Assembly (NCBI GenBank): GCA_021796385.1 | Contig: JAJYXQ010000043.1 | Span: 146,159-210,158, forward strand | Direction of reading: 5' to 3' | Length of the DNA: 64,000 nucleotides | DNA from: Thermoplasmata archaeon | Lineage (GTDB): Archaea > Thermoplasmatota > Thermoplasmata > Lutacidiplasmatales > UBA184 | Shown: positions 23,882 to 32,655 of the stretch, piece by piece | How positions within the stretch are numbered: the first letter of the stretch is position 1 | Layout of the letters: the number at the start of each line of letters is the position of its first letter | Translations under genes and position numbers: made by a program | The notes under the pieces: generated by a model | Told to the model about the DNA's origin: nothing | Database searches by the model: none | What the model saw: the letters and a program-made list of their open reading frames with translations, nothing else

Positions 23882-24751
23882 TCAGCCTACGCTCGTGAGC
23901 CGTTCCACGCCATCTTCCTGCAAGAGGAACGTGGCTTCCCACTGCGACACGAGTCCGCCCGCCACCTCGATGAACACCGGATACGTCTGGACGAATCCTT
24001 TCTTCCGAAAGGGCAGCCGATGGAGCGAACGGTCCTTGACCCATCGCAGGCAGAAGGGTACCGTGCGGAACTCTTCGAAGAGGGAATGGAACTCCGGTTC
24101 CTTCGTCCGGTCTGGCTCGCTCCGGAAACGCAGGATGTTCCCGAACGGACCGTTCCCAATGGCGCCTTCCCCGTTCGTGGCGAAGGGCTCCACCGCCACC
24201 ACTTCCCCCACCTCGAGGAACGATTCGGCGATCGTCGCCGAGTTCGGAACGGACTTTCCCGCATGCAGGGAGTAGCGCTCCACGGTGTGTCCCATCAAGT
24301 TGACGACGCTCTTGAACCCCCGACGCTGGATCGCCCCCTCGATAGCGGCGGTGACCGCCCGGGTGGACATCCCGCCATGGAGCACGCGCTCGGCCGCCTC
24401 GAGGGCCTCTCGGGAAGCGGCCAGCAGGGGGGCCCGGCGGGCCGAGCCGACCTCCACGGTCTGGGCGTTGTCGGAGATAAAGCCGTCCAAGTGCGCACCG
24501 ACATCAAGCTTCACCACTTGGCCGGTCTCGAACCGCCGGTCGTAATCCGGCGGGGGCGTGAAGTGCGCCGCCTCCGTGTCGATCGAGATGTTCACGGGGA
24601 ACGAGGGCCGACACCCGGCCTTCCGGATGTGGTCCTCGATCTCTTCGGCCACCTCAAGTATCGATCGTCCCGCCTGGATGAGGGAGGTCCCATGCTGCAG
24701 GGCCGATGCCCCTACCCGGCCCGCCGTTCGCCACTTTTCGAGCTCTTGCAT
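23882..24751 (-). CDS. map: Methionine aminopeptidase, type II
   Basis: Archaeal type II methionine aminopeptidase (289 aa), which removes the initiator Met from nascent proteins. The pita-bread fold residues are visible: substrate-side His in EAAHFTPPPD, metal ligands D in VVKLDVGAHLDG and D in GFISDNAQTVEV, H in VVNLMGHTVERY, E in VVAVEPFATNGEG, and E in the final SQWEATFLL. The helical insertion characteristic of type II enzymes lies around residues 200-250. A TATA-like GGCTAATAGC lies ~30 bp upstream, giving a leaderless message. Confidence 0.95.
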   Translation of the reverse strand: MQELEKWRTAGRVGASALQHGTSLIQAGRSILEVAEEIEDHIRKAGCRPSFPVNISIDTEAAHFTPPPDYDRRFETGQVVKLDVGAHLDGFISDNAQTVEVGSARRAPLLAASREALEAAERVLHGGMSTRAVTAAIEGAIQRRGFKSVVNLMGHTVERYSLHAGKSVPNSATIAESFLEVGEVVAVEPFATNGEGAIGNGPFGNILRFRSEPDRTKEPEFHSLFEEFRTVPFCLRWVKDRSLHRLPFRKKGFVQTYPVFIEVAGGLVSQWEATFLLQEDGVERLTSVG

Positions 24752-25162
24752 TGACGGCGCAGCGCACGACGGCGAATGCTATTAGCCTTCTCCTTCACCG
24801 AGGGGCGGATCCGGGACCGTACCGGATCAGACCGATTTCAACGGCAGCGGATGAACTGAAGCCTCGGGCCCGTTAACTCGACCCGGGGGGACGATCGGAC
24901 CGCACCAAGAGGGTATAGGGCCGGAGAAACAGACGGCGGGACCCATTGCCATTGGGTGGTTCCCAGAGGCCCATCGGTTCCACCTCCTCCATGGAGGAGA
25001 AGAGCACCGACATCGCAAACACCGCCTTCGGTCCCAAGAGCATCGGCAGGGAGCGACCGTGGAGTCCGATTCCGCCGGCACTCCGAGACCGAAGAGGATG
25101 TCCGTGGGGTAAGCCACGGTCCCGACCGAACCGAGGGAGAGACCGCTAGGGACGGGCTCCCG
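24752..25162. other. Intergenic region between map and ndk
   Basis: About 410 bp with no recognised gene. It contains the map promoter at 24778-24787. A minus-strand ATG frame of 56 codons (24873-25043; starts MLLGPKAVFAMSV and includes SSMEEVEPMGLW) has a protein-like start but no identifiable homologue and a basic, Pro/Arg-rich end. It may be a small gene, a remnant or chance. No tRNA or repeat was seen. Confidence 0.4.
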
Positions 25163-25651
25163 TTAGAGGTATTCCTCGTCTGTCCGGTCGTACGGGTGGT
25201 AGTCGCTCTCTTGGAAATAGAGGGCCAGTTCCCGTTGTGCGGTGGGGACGGAGTCCGAGGCATGGACCACATTGGGTGTGAGCGCCAAGGCGAGATCCCC
25301 CCGCACGGTGCCCGGGAGGGCCTCCCATGGCTTTGTCGCCCCGTTGATCGCACGGACGACCTGGACGGCGTTCCTCCCTTCAAGAGCCATGACAAGCACC
25401 GGAGAAGAGGTGATGAACCGGACCAGCTCGGGGAAGAAGGGTTTCTCCTTGTGCTCCTCGTAATGCCGCTTCGCCAGTTCCGGGGAGATGCGCATGAGAC
25501 GCGCAGCGACCAGTTTGAGCCCCTTGGCCTCGTAGCGGGAAAGGACTTGCCCGGCCAAGCCCCGTCGCATCCCGTCCGGTTTGATCATGACGAAGGTTCT
25601 CTCCTTCCGTGCTGCGTCCTTGGAAGGGACTGGCTGCGTGTTGTCCGACAT
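25163..25651 (-). CDS. ndk: Nucleoside diphosphate kinase
   Basis: NDP kinase, which transfers the gamma-phosphate from ATP to NDPs through a phospho-His intermediate. The chain is 162 residues, slightly longer than usual because of ~15 extra N-terminal residues. Signatures are ERTFVMIKPDGMRRGLAGQV, YEEHKEKPFFPELV, the NGATKPWEALPGTVRGDLAL region and the active-site His in NVVHASDS. The ATG is chosen because a TATA-like TTTTAAG lies ~25 bp upstream. It is divergent from the peroxiredoxin gene. Confidence 0.96.
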   Translation of the reverse strand: MSDNTQPVPSKDAARKERTFVMIKPDGMRRGLAGQVLSRYEAKGLKLVAARLMRISPELAKRHYEEHKEKPFFPELVRFITSSPVLVMALEGRNAVQVVRAINGATKPWEALPGTVRGDLALALTPNVVHASDSVPTAQRELALYFQESDYHPYDRTDEEYL

Positions 25652-25782
25652 GCTGGCGGGAGAAGCCCGCTCGTTCTTAAAACATTGGGGCACTCGTCCG
25701 TCATCGGGGGAGGGCGCCTGAAGCGGCGTCACACAGCTAGGTGTTATATCCGGTTCTCCCTTCTCACGTATCGGTGAACGCG

Positions 25783-26385
25783 ATGATATCGAAGAAGTTG
25801 CCCGAATACACCCTGGAAGCCTACGAGCCGAAGACCGAGACGAGCAAGAAGATCACGCTGCCGAAGGACATTTCCGGACACTTCGCCCTCATTTTCTTCT
25901 ACCCGGCGGACTTTACTTTCGTCTGCCCGACGGAACTCGCCGACCTCCACCGCCGCAAGGCGGAGTTCGAGAAACTGGACCTCCATATCCTGGTCGGCAG
26001 CACCGACACGGTCTACACCCACAAGGCTTGGGTGGAGACCGAGGAGTTGCTTCGTGGGTTCCAATACCCGATGCTGGCGGACCACAACGGAAGTTTCTCC
26101 CGTGCACTAGGCATCTATAACGAGGACACGGGGATCGCCCGGCGCGCCTCGTTCATCGTGGACCCGGACGGGATCGTCCGGGCCGAGTACCATGTGGAGT
26201 CCAACATCGGCCGGAGCGCTGGAGAGCTCCTGCGGTTGGCCAAGTCCCTCAAGTTCGTCCGGGAGAACCCGGGAGCCGCCTGCCCCGCAAGCTGGGATGA
26301 AGGCGAGGCGACCCTCACCCCCGGGCTCAAGATCGTCGGCCACGTGGGCGCCGCCCTTCAGAAGGGTGGCAAGACAACGGCCTGA
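25783..26385 (+). CDS. 2-Cys peroxiredoxin (AhpC/Prx1 type)
   Basis: A 200-residue typical 2-Cys peroxiredoxin that reduces H2O2 and organic peroxides. The peroxidatic Cys is C48 in ADFTFVCPTEL, and the resolving Cys is C167 in NPGAACPASW. Other family marks are GSTDTVYTHKAW, YPMLADHNGSFSRALGIYNE and ARRASFIVDPDG. The ATG (MISKKLPEYT) is favoured: a TATA box (GTTATATC) sits ~33-40 bp upstream. No dedicated reductase gene is adjacent. Confidence 0.94.
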   Translation: MISKKLPEYTLEAYEPKTETSKKITLPKDISGHFALIFFYPADFTFVCPTELADLHRRKAEFEKLDLHILVGSTDTVYTHKAWVETEELLRGFQYPMLADHNGSFSRALGIYNEDTGIARRASFIVDPDGIVRAEYHVESNIGRSAGELLRLAKSLKFVRENPGAACPASWDEGEATLTPGLKIVGHVGAALQKGGKTTA

Positions 26386-26437
26386 CGTCTTCAGGCCCAG
26401 CCTCGCCCACACACGGCGGGGCTCGTGCCCTCCTACT

Positions 26438-27367
26438 CTAAGCCCCGGGAGGGGGGGACTTCGACACCTGCGAGGCGAGCTCCAGCGCCGCCTCGATGTT
26501 GTGTCGGGACACCTCTTCCACGTTCACGCCAAGCGGCACGCGAATGTGCTTACGCCGCGTGTAGAGCAGGACTTCGCGATAAAGTCGCATCGCCAACTTG
26601 ATGGATGAGGATACCGAATCGTCTCCGTCGGACAGCACGGAGGATTCGACCGACTCCGGGATGTCGATGCCGAGCCACCTGACGAACTCGAGATCTCCAT
26701 CATCGTGGATGGGAGCAAAGGAAAGCAGCACGGTCGCCGGCTCCACCCCATGCGTCCGGCAAAGGGCATCGTAGCGGAAGAGCAGGTTCTTGACCGCCCG
26801 TGTGTCGTACAAGATCTGGGTCGTGGCGAAAAACGCCCCGGCCAGGGTCTTCGCGAACAGCCGTTCTGCCTCACCCTCCCGCGATGGGATGGTCACGCAT
26901 CCGGAAATGCCCGACTCGATGCCCTTCGAATGGAAGAGGTGCGAGAGGATCCCCTCGGCCTCGAGGACGTTCGGGCCGGGGTACTTTCGTAAATGGCTCG
27001 AACCCCCCACGAGCACGATGTTGTGGACCTCGTACTTCGAGACGGTCTCCTTGGCCCAACGTAGGAAGTCTCCATGGGAATGGAGGTGGACCACCACCTT
27101 GTTGACGACGGCCTCGATGTCGAGCGACTTTCGGATCATCTGAGAGAAGACCCGGGGGTCGTAGGTTCGGTAGAAGGGCAAGCCGAGGTGGTTCTCATCC
27201 ACGATCTCGGGGAGGTTCACCGCGCAGACCCTCGGCAGCCGGGAAAGTCCCTCCTGCAACCGCTCGATGGAGGCGTAAACGTAGGAGGGGCTGGCCCTCC
27301 GCGGGGGGGGCAGGGCTGAAAAGAATATGGGCCCCTTGCGCAGCCGTTCTTTGAGGACCAAACTCAC
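26438..27367 (-). CDS. Methylenetetrahydrofolate reductase-like TIM-barrel protein
   Basis: A 309-residue protein with a MetF-like (beta/alpha)8 pattern: NIVLVGGSSHLRKYPGPN early, GCVTIPSREGEAERLFAKT in the middle, AGAFFATTQILYD matching the GADFxxTQxxFD motif of MTHFRs, and a late VPLGVNVEEVSRHN substrate-site-like segment. It is divergent by 96 bp from the two methionine synthase genes. This supports a role in supplying or handling the methyl donor for methionine. The actual cofactor (folate or methanopterin type) is unknown. A TATA box lies ~30-37 bp upstream. Confidence 0.68.
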   Translation of the reverse strand: MSLVLKERLRKGPIFFSALPPPRRASPSYVYASIERLQEGLSRLPRVCAVNLPEIVDENHLGLPFYRTYDPRVFSQMIRKSLDIEAVVNKVVVHLHSHGDFLRWAKETVSKYEVHNIVLVGGSSHLRKYPGPNVLEAEGILSHLFHSKGIESGISGCVTIPSREGEAERLFAKTLAGAFFATTQILYDTRAVKNLLFRYDALCRTHGVEPATVLLSFAPIHDDGDLEFVRWLGIDIPESVESSVLSDGDDSVSSSIKLAMRLYREVLLYTRRKHIRVPLGVNVEEVSRHNIEAALELASQVSKSPPPGA

Positions 27368-27463
27368 GGTAATCTCCCAATACGGAACCGCCCTATCCTT
27401 TTAACCTTGTACGGGGGGGCTTGTCGGCTATTTTATTAATGAACCCATGTTCGCTTGGCCGAA

Positions 27464-28408
27464 ATGTCGACACGCGCGGCGGTCACCACGTTTCTCCCTC
27501 GGTCCGAGGAGGTCATCGCGGCGACCCGGGAGTGGGAACGGGGACGCCGGAGCCGGGAGGATGTGGATGCGCTCTATGCTCGGTGGACCCAGACCGTCCT
27601 GCAGTTCGAGCGGGAACAAGGGTTTGCCTGGTGCACCGGAGGCCACCTCGCCTGGCAAGACCTCTTACGCCCTCTGGTGGAATCGTCCGACGGGATTGTG
27701 CCGGGGGCCCTTACCCGCTGGTTCGAGACGAACTCCTTCTACCGCCGGCCTGTGGTGGAGAAGCTCCCTTCACTGGATGCCGGGAAGATCTCTCGGATGG
27801 TCCCCTCCGCAGATCCCGATCTCACGGTCATCCTGCCCGGACCTTGGACCTTCACGGGGCTCTCGGAGAATCGCACGGGTCAGGGAGAGTCCGCGGTGGC
27901 GAGGAGCCTAGCCCGATATCTCCGAGAAGCGGTCGATGCTTTGTCCCGCGCCGGGGTGAAGCGATTCCTCCTCCACGAGCCTCTCCTTGCGTACACGGGG
28001 GAGGCCCCGGAGGACGAATTGCGGGAGCTCTACCGGGTCGTCACCGGGGGGCGCCCCCCAAGCGAGTTCCTGCTCTGGACATATTTCGGTAATGGCACCT
28101 GGCTTCTCCCCGAAGCCCCAAAGCTCGGCGTATCTCTCGTCGGCGTCGATCTCAGCGAGACTCCGCTCCAAGACCTGACCGGGTCCGCCCTACCGCCCGG
28201 TTCCTCCATCGGGCTGGGATGCATCGACCCCCGCACCTCCTTGACCGAGGACCCGAAGGACCTCGATCGATTGGTGAAGGACGTGGAAGCGGCACTCCAT
28301 CCCGGGACCCTCCTTCTCGGTCCCGCGGCGCCGATGGACCTCCTTCCTTGGGACACCGCCCGGGAGAAACTGGCCGTGTTGCGTCCGTTCGCGGGAGGCA
28401 CGTCCTGA
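27464..28408 (+). CDS. MetE N-terminal-like / UROD-MetE barrel protein
   Basis: A 314-residue TIM-barrel protein of the cobalamin-independent methionine synthase superfamily, in the position of the N-terminal half of MetE. It shows ALTRWFETNSFYRRPVV, the LTVILPGPWTFTGLSEN strand-loop and a GVDLSETPLQDL barrel segment. The zinc-binding His-Cys-Cys set is absent, so it is probably not catalytic on its own. The ATG after a TATTTTATTAA promoter element is chosen; a TTG lies three codons upstream. It precedes the catalytic MetE gene by 2 nt. Confidence 0.75.
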   Translation: MSTRAAVTTFLPRSEEVIAATREWERGRRSREDVDALYARWTQTVLQFEREQGFAWCTGGHLAWQDLLRPLVESSDGIVPGALTRWFETNSFYRRPVVEKLPSLDAGKISRMVPSADPDLTVILPGPWTFTGLSENRTGQGESAVARSLARYLREAVDALSRAGVKRFLLHEPLLAYTGEAPEDELRELYRVVTGGRPPSEFLLWTYFGNGTWLLPEAPKLGVSLVGVDLSETPLQDLTGSALPPGSSIGLGCIDPRTSLTEDPKDLDRLVKDVEAALHPGTLLLGPAAPMDLLPWDTAREKLAVLRPFAGGTS

Positions 28409-28410
28409 AC

Positions 28411-29547
28411 ATGCCGACGCTTCCCATCCTCCCGACGCAGGAGGTCGGTTCCCTCCGAAAGCCCTACTGGATGGTCGAAGGGGCAAGGGGAGGAAAGCTC
28501 TCCGAGGGTGCGCTCCGGGAATTGGAGTCTCACCTCCAAAAGGTCCCGTTCAGTGATGCTTCGAGCCAACCATTTATCGAGCGGTGGAGAAAGGGGTCCG
28601 CGGCGGAGGTTTCCCCCGATGTGGTTCGGGAGGTCGGATCGCTCTTTGGTCTCCGGTTCCTCGAGACCGCGGGGCTCGATCTCGTCTACGACGGCGAGAT
28701 GCGACGGGTCGAGATGTACGAGTATCCGATCCAACATTCCTCGGGCTTCCGTTTCTTGGGCCATGTCCGGTCCTTCGACAACAAGTACTACCGGAAGGCC
28801 GCCTGCGTGGGCGAGGTTGGGCTGAAGGCCCCGTATCATTTGGAGGAGTTCAGCTTCGTGAAGGATCACACGCAACGGGTGCCCAAGGTCCCGATCACCG
28901 GAGCCTATACCCTCGCGGACTGGTCGTGGAACGAGTATTACCTGCGCCAACAACCGGGTTGGAAAGGACCCAAGGAGCGCCGGGCCGCCCAGCGTGAGTT
29001 CGTGGTGGATATCGCCCGGAAGATCATCCGGCCCACCCTGAAGGCGCTCGTGGAAAAGGGGGCGAAGGTCCTCCAGATCGACGAGCCCGCCGCCGGAACC
29101 CATCCCGAGGAGACCGCCCTCGTCGTCGAGTCGTTCAACGAGTCCACCGTCGGTATCGATGCGAAGCTCGTGATGCACATCTGCTTCTCGGATTACAACT
29201 CCCTCTTCCCAGGCATGCTGGAGGCCAAGAACTGCCGTCAGTTCCTCCTCGAGTTCGCCAACCGCGACGTCGAGGGGAGGGATGGGTACGAGGACCTCGG
29301 GCTCTTTGAGGATGTGAACGACGGCCGGGAGGTCGGGGTCGGTGTCCTCGACATCCATCGAGACATCATCGAGACCCCGGAGATCGTGAAGGAGCGTATC
29401 CTCAAGGCGGTGCATCGGCTCAAGGATCCCGCCCGGGTCTATGTCAACCCCGACTGCGGTCTGCGCACCCGCTCCCTTGACGTGTCCTGGCAGAAGCTCG
29501 TCAACATGGTGAAGGGAACCGAGCTCGCTCGGGAAGCGCTCGCCTGA
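28411..29547 (+). CDS. metE: Archaeal methionine synthase (core MetE)
   Basis: A 378-residue cobalamin-independent methionine synthase catalytic domain. Zinc ligands are visible: H and C in VMHICFSDY, E in LEFANRDVEG (approximate) and C in NPDCGLRTR. TQEVGSLRKPYWM begins the barrel, and KVPITGAYTLADWS and LQIDEPAAGTHPEE are family marks. Such short archaeal enzymes lack the folate-binding N-terminal half of bacterial MetE. The gene just upstream encodes a separate barrel that may take its place. The methyl donor is not established for this family branch. Confidence 0.9.
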   Translation: MPTLPILPTQEVGSLRKPYWMVEGARGGKLSEGALRELESHLQKVPFSDASSQPFIERWRKGSAAEVSPDVVREVGSLFGLRFLETAGLDLVYDGEMRRVEMYEYPIQHSSGFRFLGHVRSFDNKYYRKAACVGEVGLKAPYHLEEFSFVKDHTQRVPKVPITGAYTLADWSWNEYYLRQQPGWKGPKERRAAQREFVVDIARKIIRPTLKALVEKGAKVLQIDEPAAGTHPEETALVVESFNESTVGIDAKLVMHICFSDYNSLFPGMLEAKNCRQFLLEFANRDVEGRDGYEDLGLFEDVNDGREVGVGVLDIHRDIIETPEIVKERILKAVHRLKDPARVYVNPDCGLRTRSLDVSWQKLVNMVKGTELAREALA

Positions 29548-29585
29548 ACGGGCCGTGAGCAGGTTACAGCCGGACCGCATGCCCG

Positions 29586-29604
29586 AGTCCGCGCACCTCG
29601 GACT
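29586..29604. repeat. Small hairpin after metE
   Basis: AGTCCG and CGGACT form a 6-bp inverted repeat with a 7-nt loop in the 83-bp gap between metE and the next gene. It may mark the transcript end; no T-run follows. Confidence 0.3.
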
Positions 29605-29630
29605 GAGGGGCCCAAGAATGGGAGCCACGC

Positions 29631-31655
29631 ATGGGGATTGATCCCTTCCTGCTAGAGGCCGAGTCCCTTCTCTTCTTCTTGGCTTTCCTCCCTTTGGGGG
29701 ACCTTGCGATACGCTTCTTAGCTCGCCTCCTTCATCGGACGCTCCTCCTCACCCCTTTGGAACGAGCCCTTTCGGCCTTCTTTGCCACAGGAGGCATCCT
29801 CTATGCCGTGGCATACGTACCCGGCGGGGTCTTCTATCCGGTCACCGTCCTCGGACTCCTCACTTTAGGAGGGATCGGGTGGGCCGGGCTGTACGGCCTT
29901 CAGGTCTCCCGTGGGGTGCAACGGCTCTGGACGGACGTGGGGTCGTGGGACCCAAGCACGGTGCGCCTGCTCATCGTGTTCCTGACCACGATCGCCCTGC
30001 TCACCTTCGAGTGCTTCCTGTTCGCCTCCCAGGTCGCTCCCAACACTTTCGATGGGAGCATGCAGGTCGATTTCCAAATGGTCCTTTTGCACACCCATGC
30101 CGCCGCCCACACCCTTGAGCCGTTCGCCCCGATGGGGGTCACATACCCCCAGGGTTCCCCCGTGCTCTTCGCCACGGCCTCGATCCTCCTGGGGTGGCCG
30201 GTGCTCCTCACTCCGGTGTACCTCATTCCGCTGTACCTTGCGCTCTTCCTCCCTGCAGCGTATGTCTGGGTCCGGAGGGTCTGGGGAGCGAAGGGAGAGC
30301 CCTTCGGCGTCCTCTTCGTGGTGTTCTTGGCCGGCGTTGAGACCTGGCCCCGCTTCCTCGTCGGCGGGTCGTATGATTTTCTCATGGCGCTTCCCCTCTT
30401 CATCCTTACGTTGGGACTTTCGGAACGCGTGGTCCCACTGCGCCGGGGTAATGATGCGCTCCTCCTAGGGATCGCGTGCGGGATCATGGCGGCGCTATCG
30501 TTGGTCGCCGCGGAGGCCTTCATCGCCACCATCGGACTCTTGACGCTCTATCGGTTGCGGACTCGATGGGCAACCGCCGTGTCCGCCATCGGAGGATTGG
30601 CACTCTCCGCAGGCATCAGCGGGATCTTCATACTGCCTAGCATCCTTGGCACCATTACCTGGTGGAGCTATCCTCAACACGTCCTGACACCCTCGGGCGG
30701 CGGCGCGATTCCGACCACCACCGTTCCCGAGTCGCTCGTATCTCAGATCCCGACCCTGCTCGACCCCTTCCTTTTCCGGCCCGAAGACGTCTGGCTCTCC
30801 CCCTTTCCTGCCCTCAAAGCGGTACTGGCCCTGCTCTTGCTCTTCGGGCTCGTCATCGTGGCGCTCGATCAGTGGCGGGTCGTACCCTGGAGCGCGACGC
30901 GCATCTCCCGGGCCTTCTTGGACCAGGTGGCTGCGATTGGCATCGCATCGGGAGCCCTGATCTTGGCCGGGGTCGGGGTTGCGGGATTTCTCACCACGGG
31001 CTACGTTCCGACGAACCTGACCGAACTCTCCATCATCCTTTTCGCAGGTTATGGGATCCTCGCCGCGTTCCCAACGTACTGGGCGTGGCGATGGTTGGGC
31101 ACGTCACGCAAGCGAGACCCACGCGCGCATCCCTTCCTGGCCTTTCTCGCCGCAACGCTTCTTGCCGTGCCTTTGGCCACCGGGATGGTTGTAACGGCAA
31201 CCTCAGCGCCCACCTACCTATCGACCCTGCAAGGGGAATTGGCGAACGTTTCCCCCGCGGACCTGGCCACCCTCCAATGGGCGGGTGCCCACCTCCCCTC
31301 CTGCTCGACCGTTCTCGTCGCCCCAGGTTCCGCGGGACAATTCCTGCCCGCATATGGATCCATTCACTTGGATTTCCCGATGGACCCGGGCCCGAGGAAC
31401 TCGAGCTACACATTGGCCGTTGACAACCTCGTCAATGGCACGCTGACGAACGAGACGCTCCGCGCGCTGCAAACGCTCAGCATAACCGAGGTCTTTGTCA
31501 CCGGGCAGAGCAACGTGCTCTGGAAACCCCTGTTGCCACTTCCCTTCGAAGAGGACCCTGGGACCTTCCCCCAGGTCTTCCACCCCTCGGGTTCGGATGC
31601 CTACATCTTCGAGTACGAACCTGTGGCGACAAGTACCGGCTGCGTGCCAGCCTGA
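29631..31655 (+). CDS. Large multi-pass membrane protein, possibly glycosyltransferase-like
   Basis: A 674-residue protein with ~13-14 predicted membrane helices, followed by a ~150-residue C-terminal soluble domain rich in short strands (ADLATLQWAGAHLPSCSTVLVAPGSAG). The topology, with a first extracellular loop containing FDGSMQVDFQMVLLHTHAAAHTLEPFAP, resembles GT-C-type membrane glycosyltransferases and related archaeal surface-assembly proteins. No diagnostic catalytic motif is certain. The C-terminal domain would be external. It has no same-strand partner immediately nearby. Confidence 0.55.
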   Translation: MGIDPFLLEAESLLFFLAFLPLGDLAIRFLARLLHRTLLLTPLERALSAFFATGGILYAVAYVPGGVFYPVTVLGLLTLGGIGWAGLYGLQVSRGVQRLWTDVGSWDPSTVRLLIVFLTTIALLTFECFLFASQVAPNTFDGSMQVDFQMVLLHTHAAAHTLEPFAPMGVTYPQGSPVLFATASILLGWPVLLTPVYLIPLYLALFLPAAYVWVRRVWGAKGEPFGVLFVVFLAGVETWPRFLVGGSYDFLMALPLFILTLGLSERVVPLRRGNDALLLGIACGIMAALSLVAAEAFIATIGLLTLYRLRTRWATAVSAIGGLALSAGISGIFILPSILGTITWWSYPQHVLTPSGGGAIPTTTVPESLVSQIPTLLDPFLFRPEDVWLSPFPALKAVLALLLLFGLVIVALDQWRVVPWSATRISRAFLDQVAAIGIASGALILAGVGVAGFLTTGYVPTNLTELSIILFAGYGILAAFPTYWAWRWLGTSRKRDPRAHPFLAFLAATLLAVPLATGMVVTATSAPTYLSTLQGELANVSPADLATLQWAGAHLPSCSTVLVAPGSAGQFLPAYGSIHLDFPMDPGPRNSSYTLAVDNLVNGTLTNETLRALQTLSITEVFVTGQSNVLWKPLLPLPFEEDPGTFPQVFHPSGSDAYIFEYEPVATSTGCVPA

Positions 31656-31688
31656 GCGGGCGACCCCAACGTGGGACGCGGGGTGTGC

Positions 31689-32066
31689 CTATGCGTCCGC
31701 TTCGTCCTTGTCGCCCTCGTGGTAGTCGTCGTCCTTCGACTCCGAACTGGACGTGGACTCGCTCTCGTCATCCTTCGAGGAAGATCCCTCTTCCGCTTCC
31801 TCCTCAGAGGTCACGGCGGGACCGCCTTTCCGGCCAAAGAGCATGAAGTAGAGCAGGCCAGCCACGATGATCGCGATAACGACCCCAATGATTGCATAGT
31901 CCACCACGGGGAGCCCAGTGGTGTTGGTCGGAGTAGTGTACTGCGTTTGAGCCGGCACGGTGCCGGCGCTCACGGACGTGCCCTCGAAGGAGGCCCAAAG
32001 AATGAACACGACCATGGCGATTCCCAAGCCCACACCAATGCTCTTGCGCAAGTTCGCAGATTGCAT
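31689..32066 (-). CDS. Two-helix membrane protein with acidic Ser-rich tail
   Basis: A 125-residue protein. It has a first membrane helix SIGVGLGIAMVVFILWAS, a ~35-residue Thr-rich external loop, a second helix YAIIGVVIAIIVAGLLYFML and a ~45-residue tail made almost entirely of Glu, Asp, Ser and Lys. Orientation predicts a cytoplasmic acidic tail. The ATG is chosen because a TATA box (GAATTAAATAC) lies ~23-32 bp upstream, making the message leaderless. Family not recognised. Confidence 0.65.
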   Translation of the reverse strand: MQSANLRKSIGVGLGIAMVVFILWASFEGTSVSAGTVPAQTQYTTPTNTTGLPVVDYAIIGVVIAIIVAGLLYFMLFGRKGGPAVTSEEEAEEGSSSKDDESESTSSSESKDDDYHEGDKDEADA

Positions 32067-32506
32067 GATGAGATATGAGCAAAGGATGTATTTAATTCTT
32101 CGTGCTCGATTGGCAAGGGCATTCGACAATTTGGACGTTCGCGGTTAGTCGTCTTGCAACGACTTGAGCTACGGGAGCTTTGAACATGAAGTAATGTCGC
32201 AAAGTATTGGATGTATGCACACGAGAACCCACTAATGTCTGGGCATCTGGATTAGACGGTCCGTTGGAGCGATGTATCCCATAGACGCGAACGGCTAAGG
32301 AGCGCACTCTCCCCAAAACCTCGCGATTTACAACATGGCATCATGGAGAAAAAAGATGCTGCAGCCCAACCTTTTTGCTAAGATTCCCCGGAATGGAAGG
32401 GGAGGGAACCTGCCCAAAAGTTCAATGGATTTATTCTTCAGGATCATACTTGCGCCCGTTACTTTGCTACAGAGCCGACCCAATATATCGCCGGAAGAGA
32501 TGCCAG

Positions 32507-32559
32507 TCGTCATAATGAAATCACTTAGCCCACTACATTATGACGAAATGTAATTTCGT
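32507..32559. promoter_or_regulatory. Two overlapping inverted repeats upstream of por
   Basis: TCGTCATAATG (32507-32517) and CATTATGACGA (32536-32546) are perfect 11-bp inverted copies separated by 18 nt. Overlapping the second arm is another perfect repeat, ACGAAAT-GTA-ATTTCGT (32543-32559). They lie 56-110 bp upstream of the likely por TATA box. They could bind a regulator or form RNA or cruciform structures. Confidence 0.6.
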
Positions 32560-32615
32560 GCGAGACTTTATGTGACGATACGCAATGTTCCGATTGAAGC
32601 CATTGCGGAAAGTAC

Positions 32616-32623
32616 CATAAAAG
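32616..32623 (+). promoter_or_regulatory. TATA box of the porGDAB operon
   Basis: CATAAAAG within ACCATAAAAGGAG is the best TATA match before porG, ending 32 bp before the ATG. This would make the operon message leaderless or nearly so. Confidence 0.5.
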
Positions 32624-32655
32624 GAGCGAACGATAGGATCGAGGGAGGACGGGCG

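Larger units (their letters stand above)
32067..32655. other. AT-richer intergenic region upstream of the por operon
   Basis: A 589-bp stretch, lower in GC than its surroundings, between the divergent small membrane-protein gene and porG. It holds the promoter of the minus-strand gene (32089-32098) and two inverted repeats (next entry). A TATA-like CCATAAAAGG at 32615-32624 is well placed for a leaderless porG. A plus-strand frame of 72 codons at 32335-32553 has no recognisable features and overlaps the repeats. No tRNA or other RNA could be drawn. Confidence 0.5.

Noticed and set aside
28030..29628. Long minus-strand open frame of 532 codons opposite metE
   Set aside because: Same reason: mirror frame of a clear methionine synthase, no recognisable motif.
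32140..32200. tRNA-like stretch on the minus strand (CCCGTAGCTCAA followed by an AGTCGT/ACGACT hairpin)
   Set aside because: No D-loop, T-loop or acceptor pairing could be found, and the hairpin loop is the wrong size for an anticodon.
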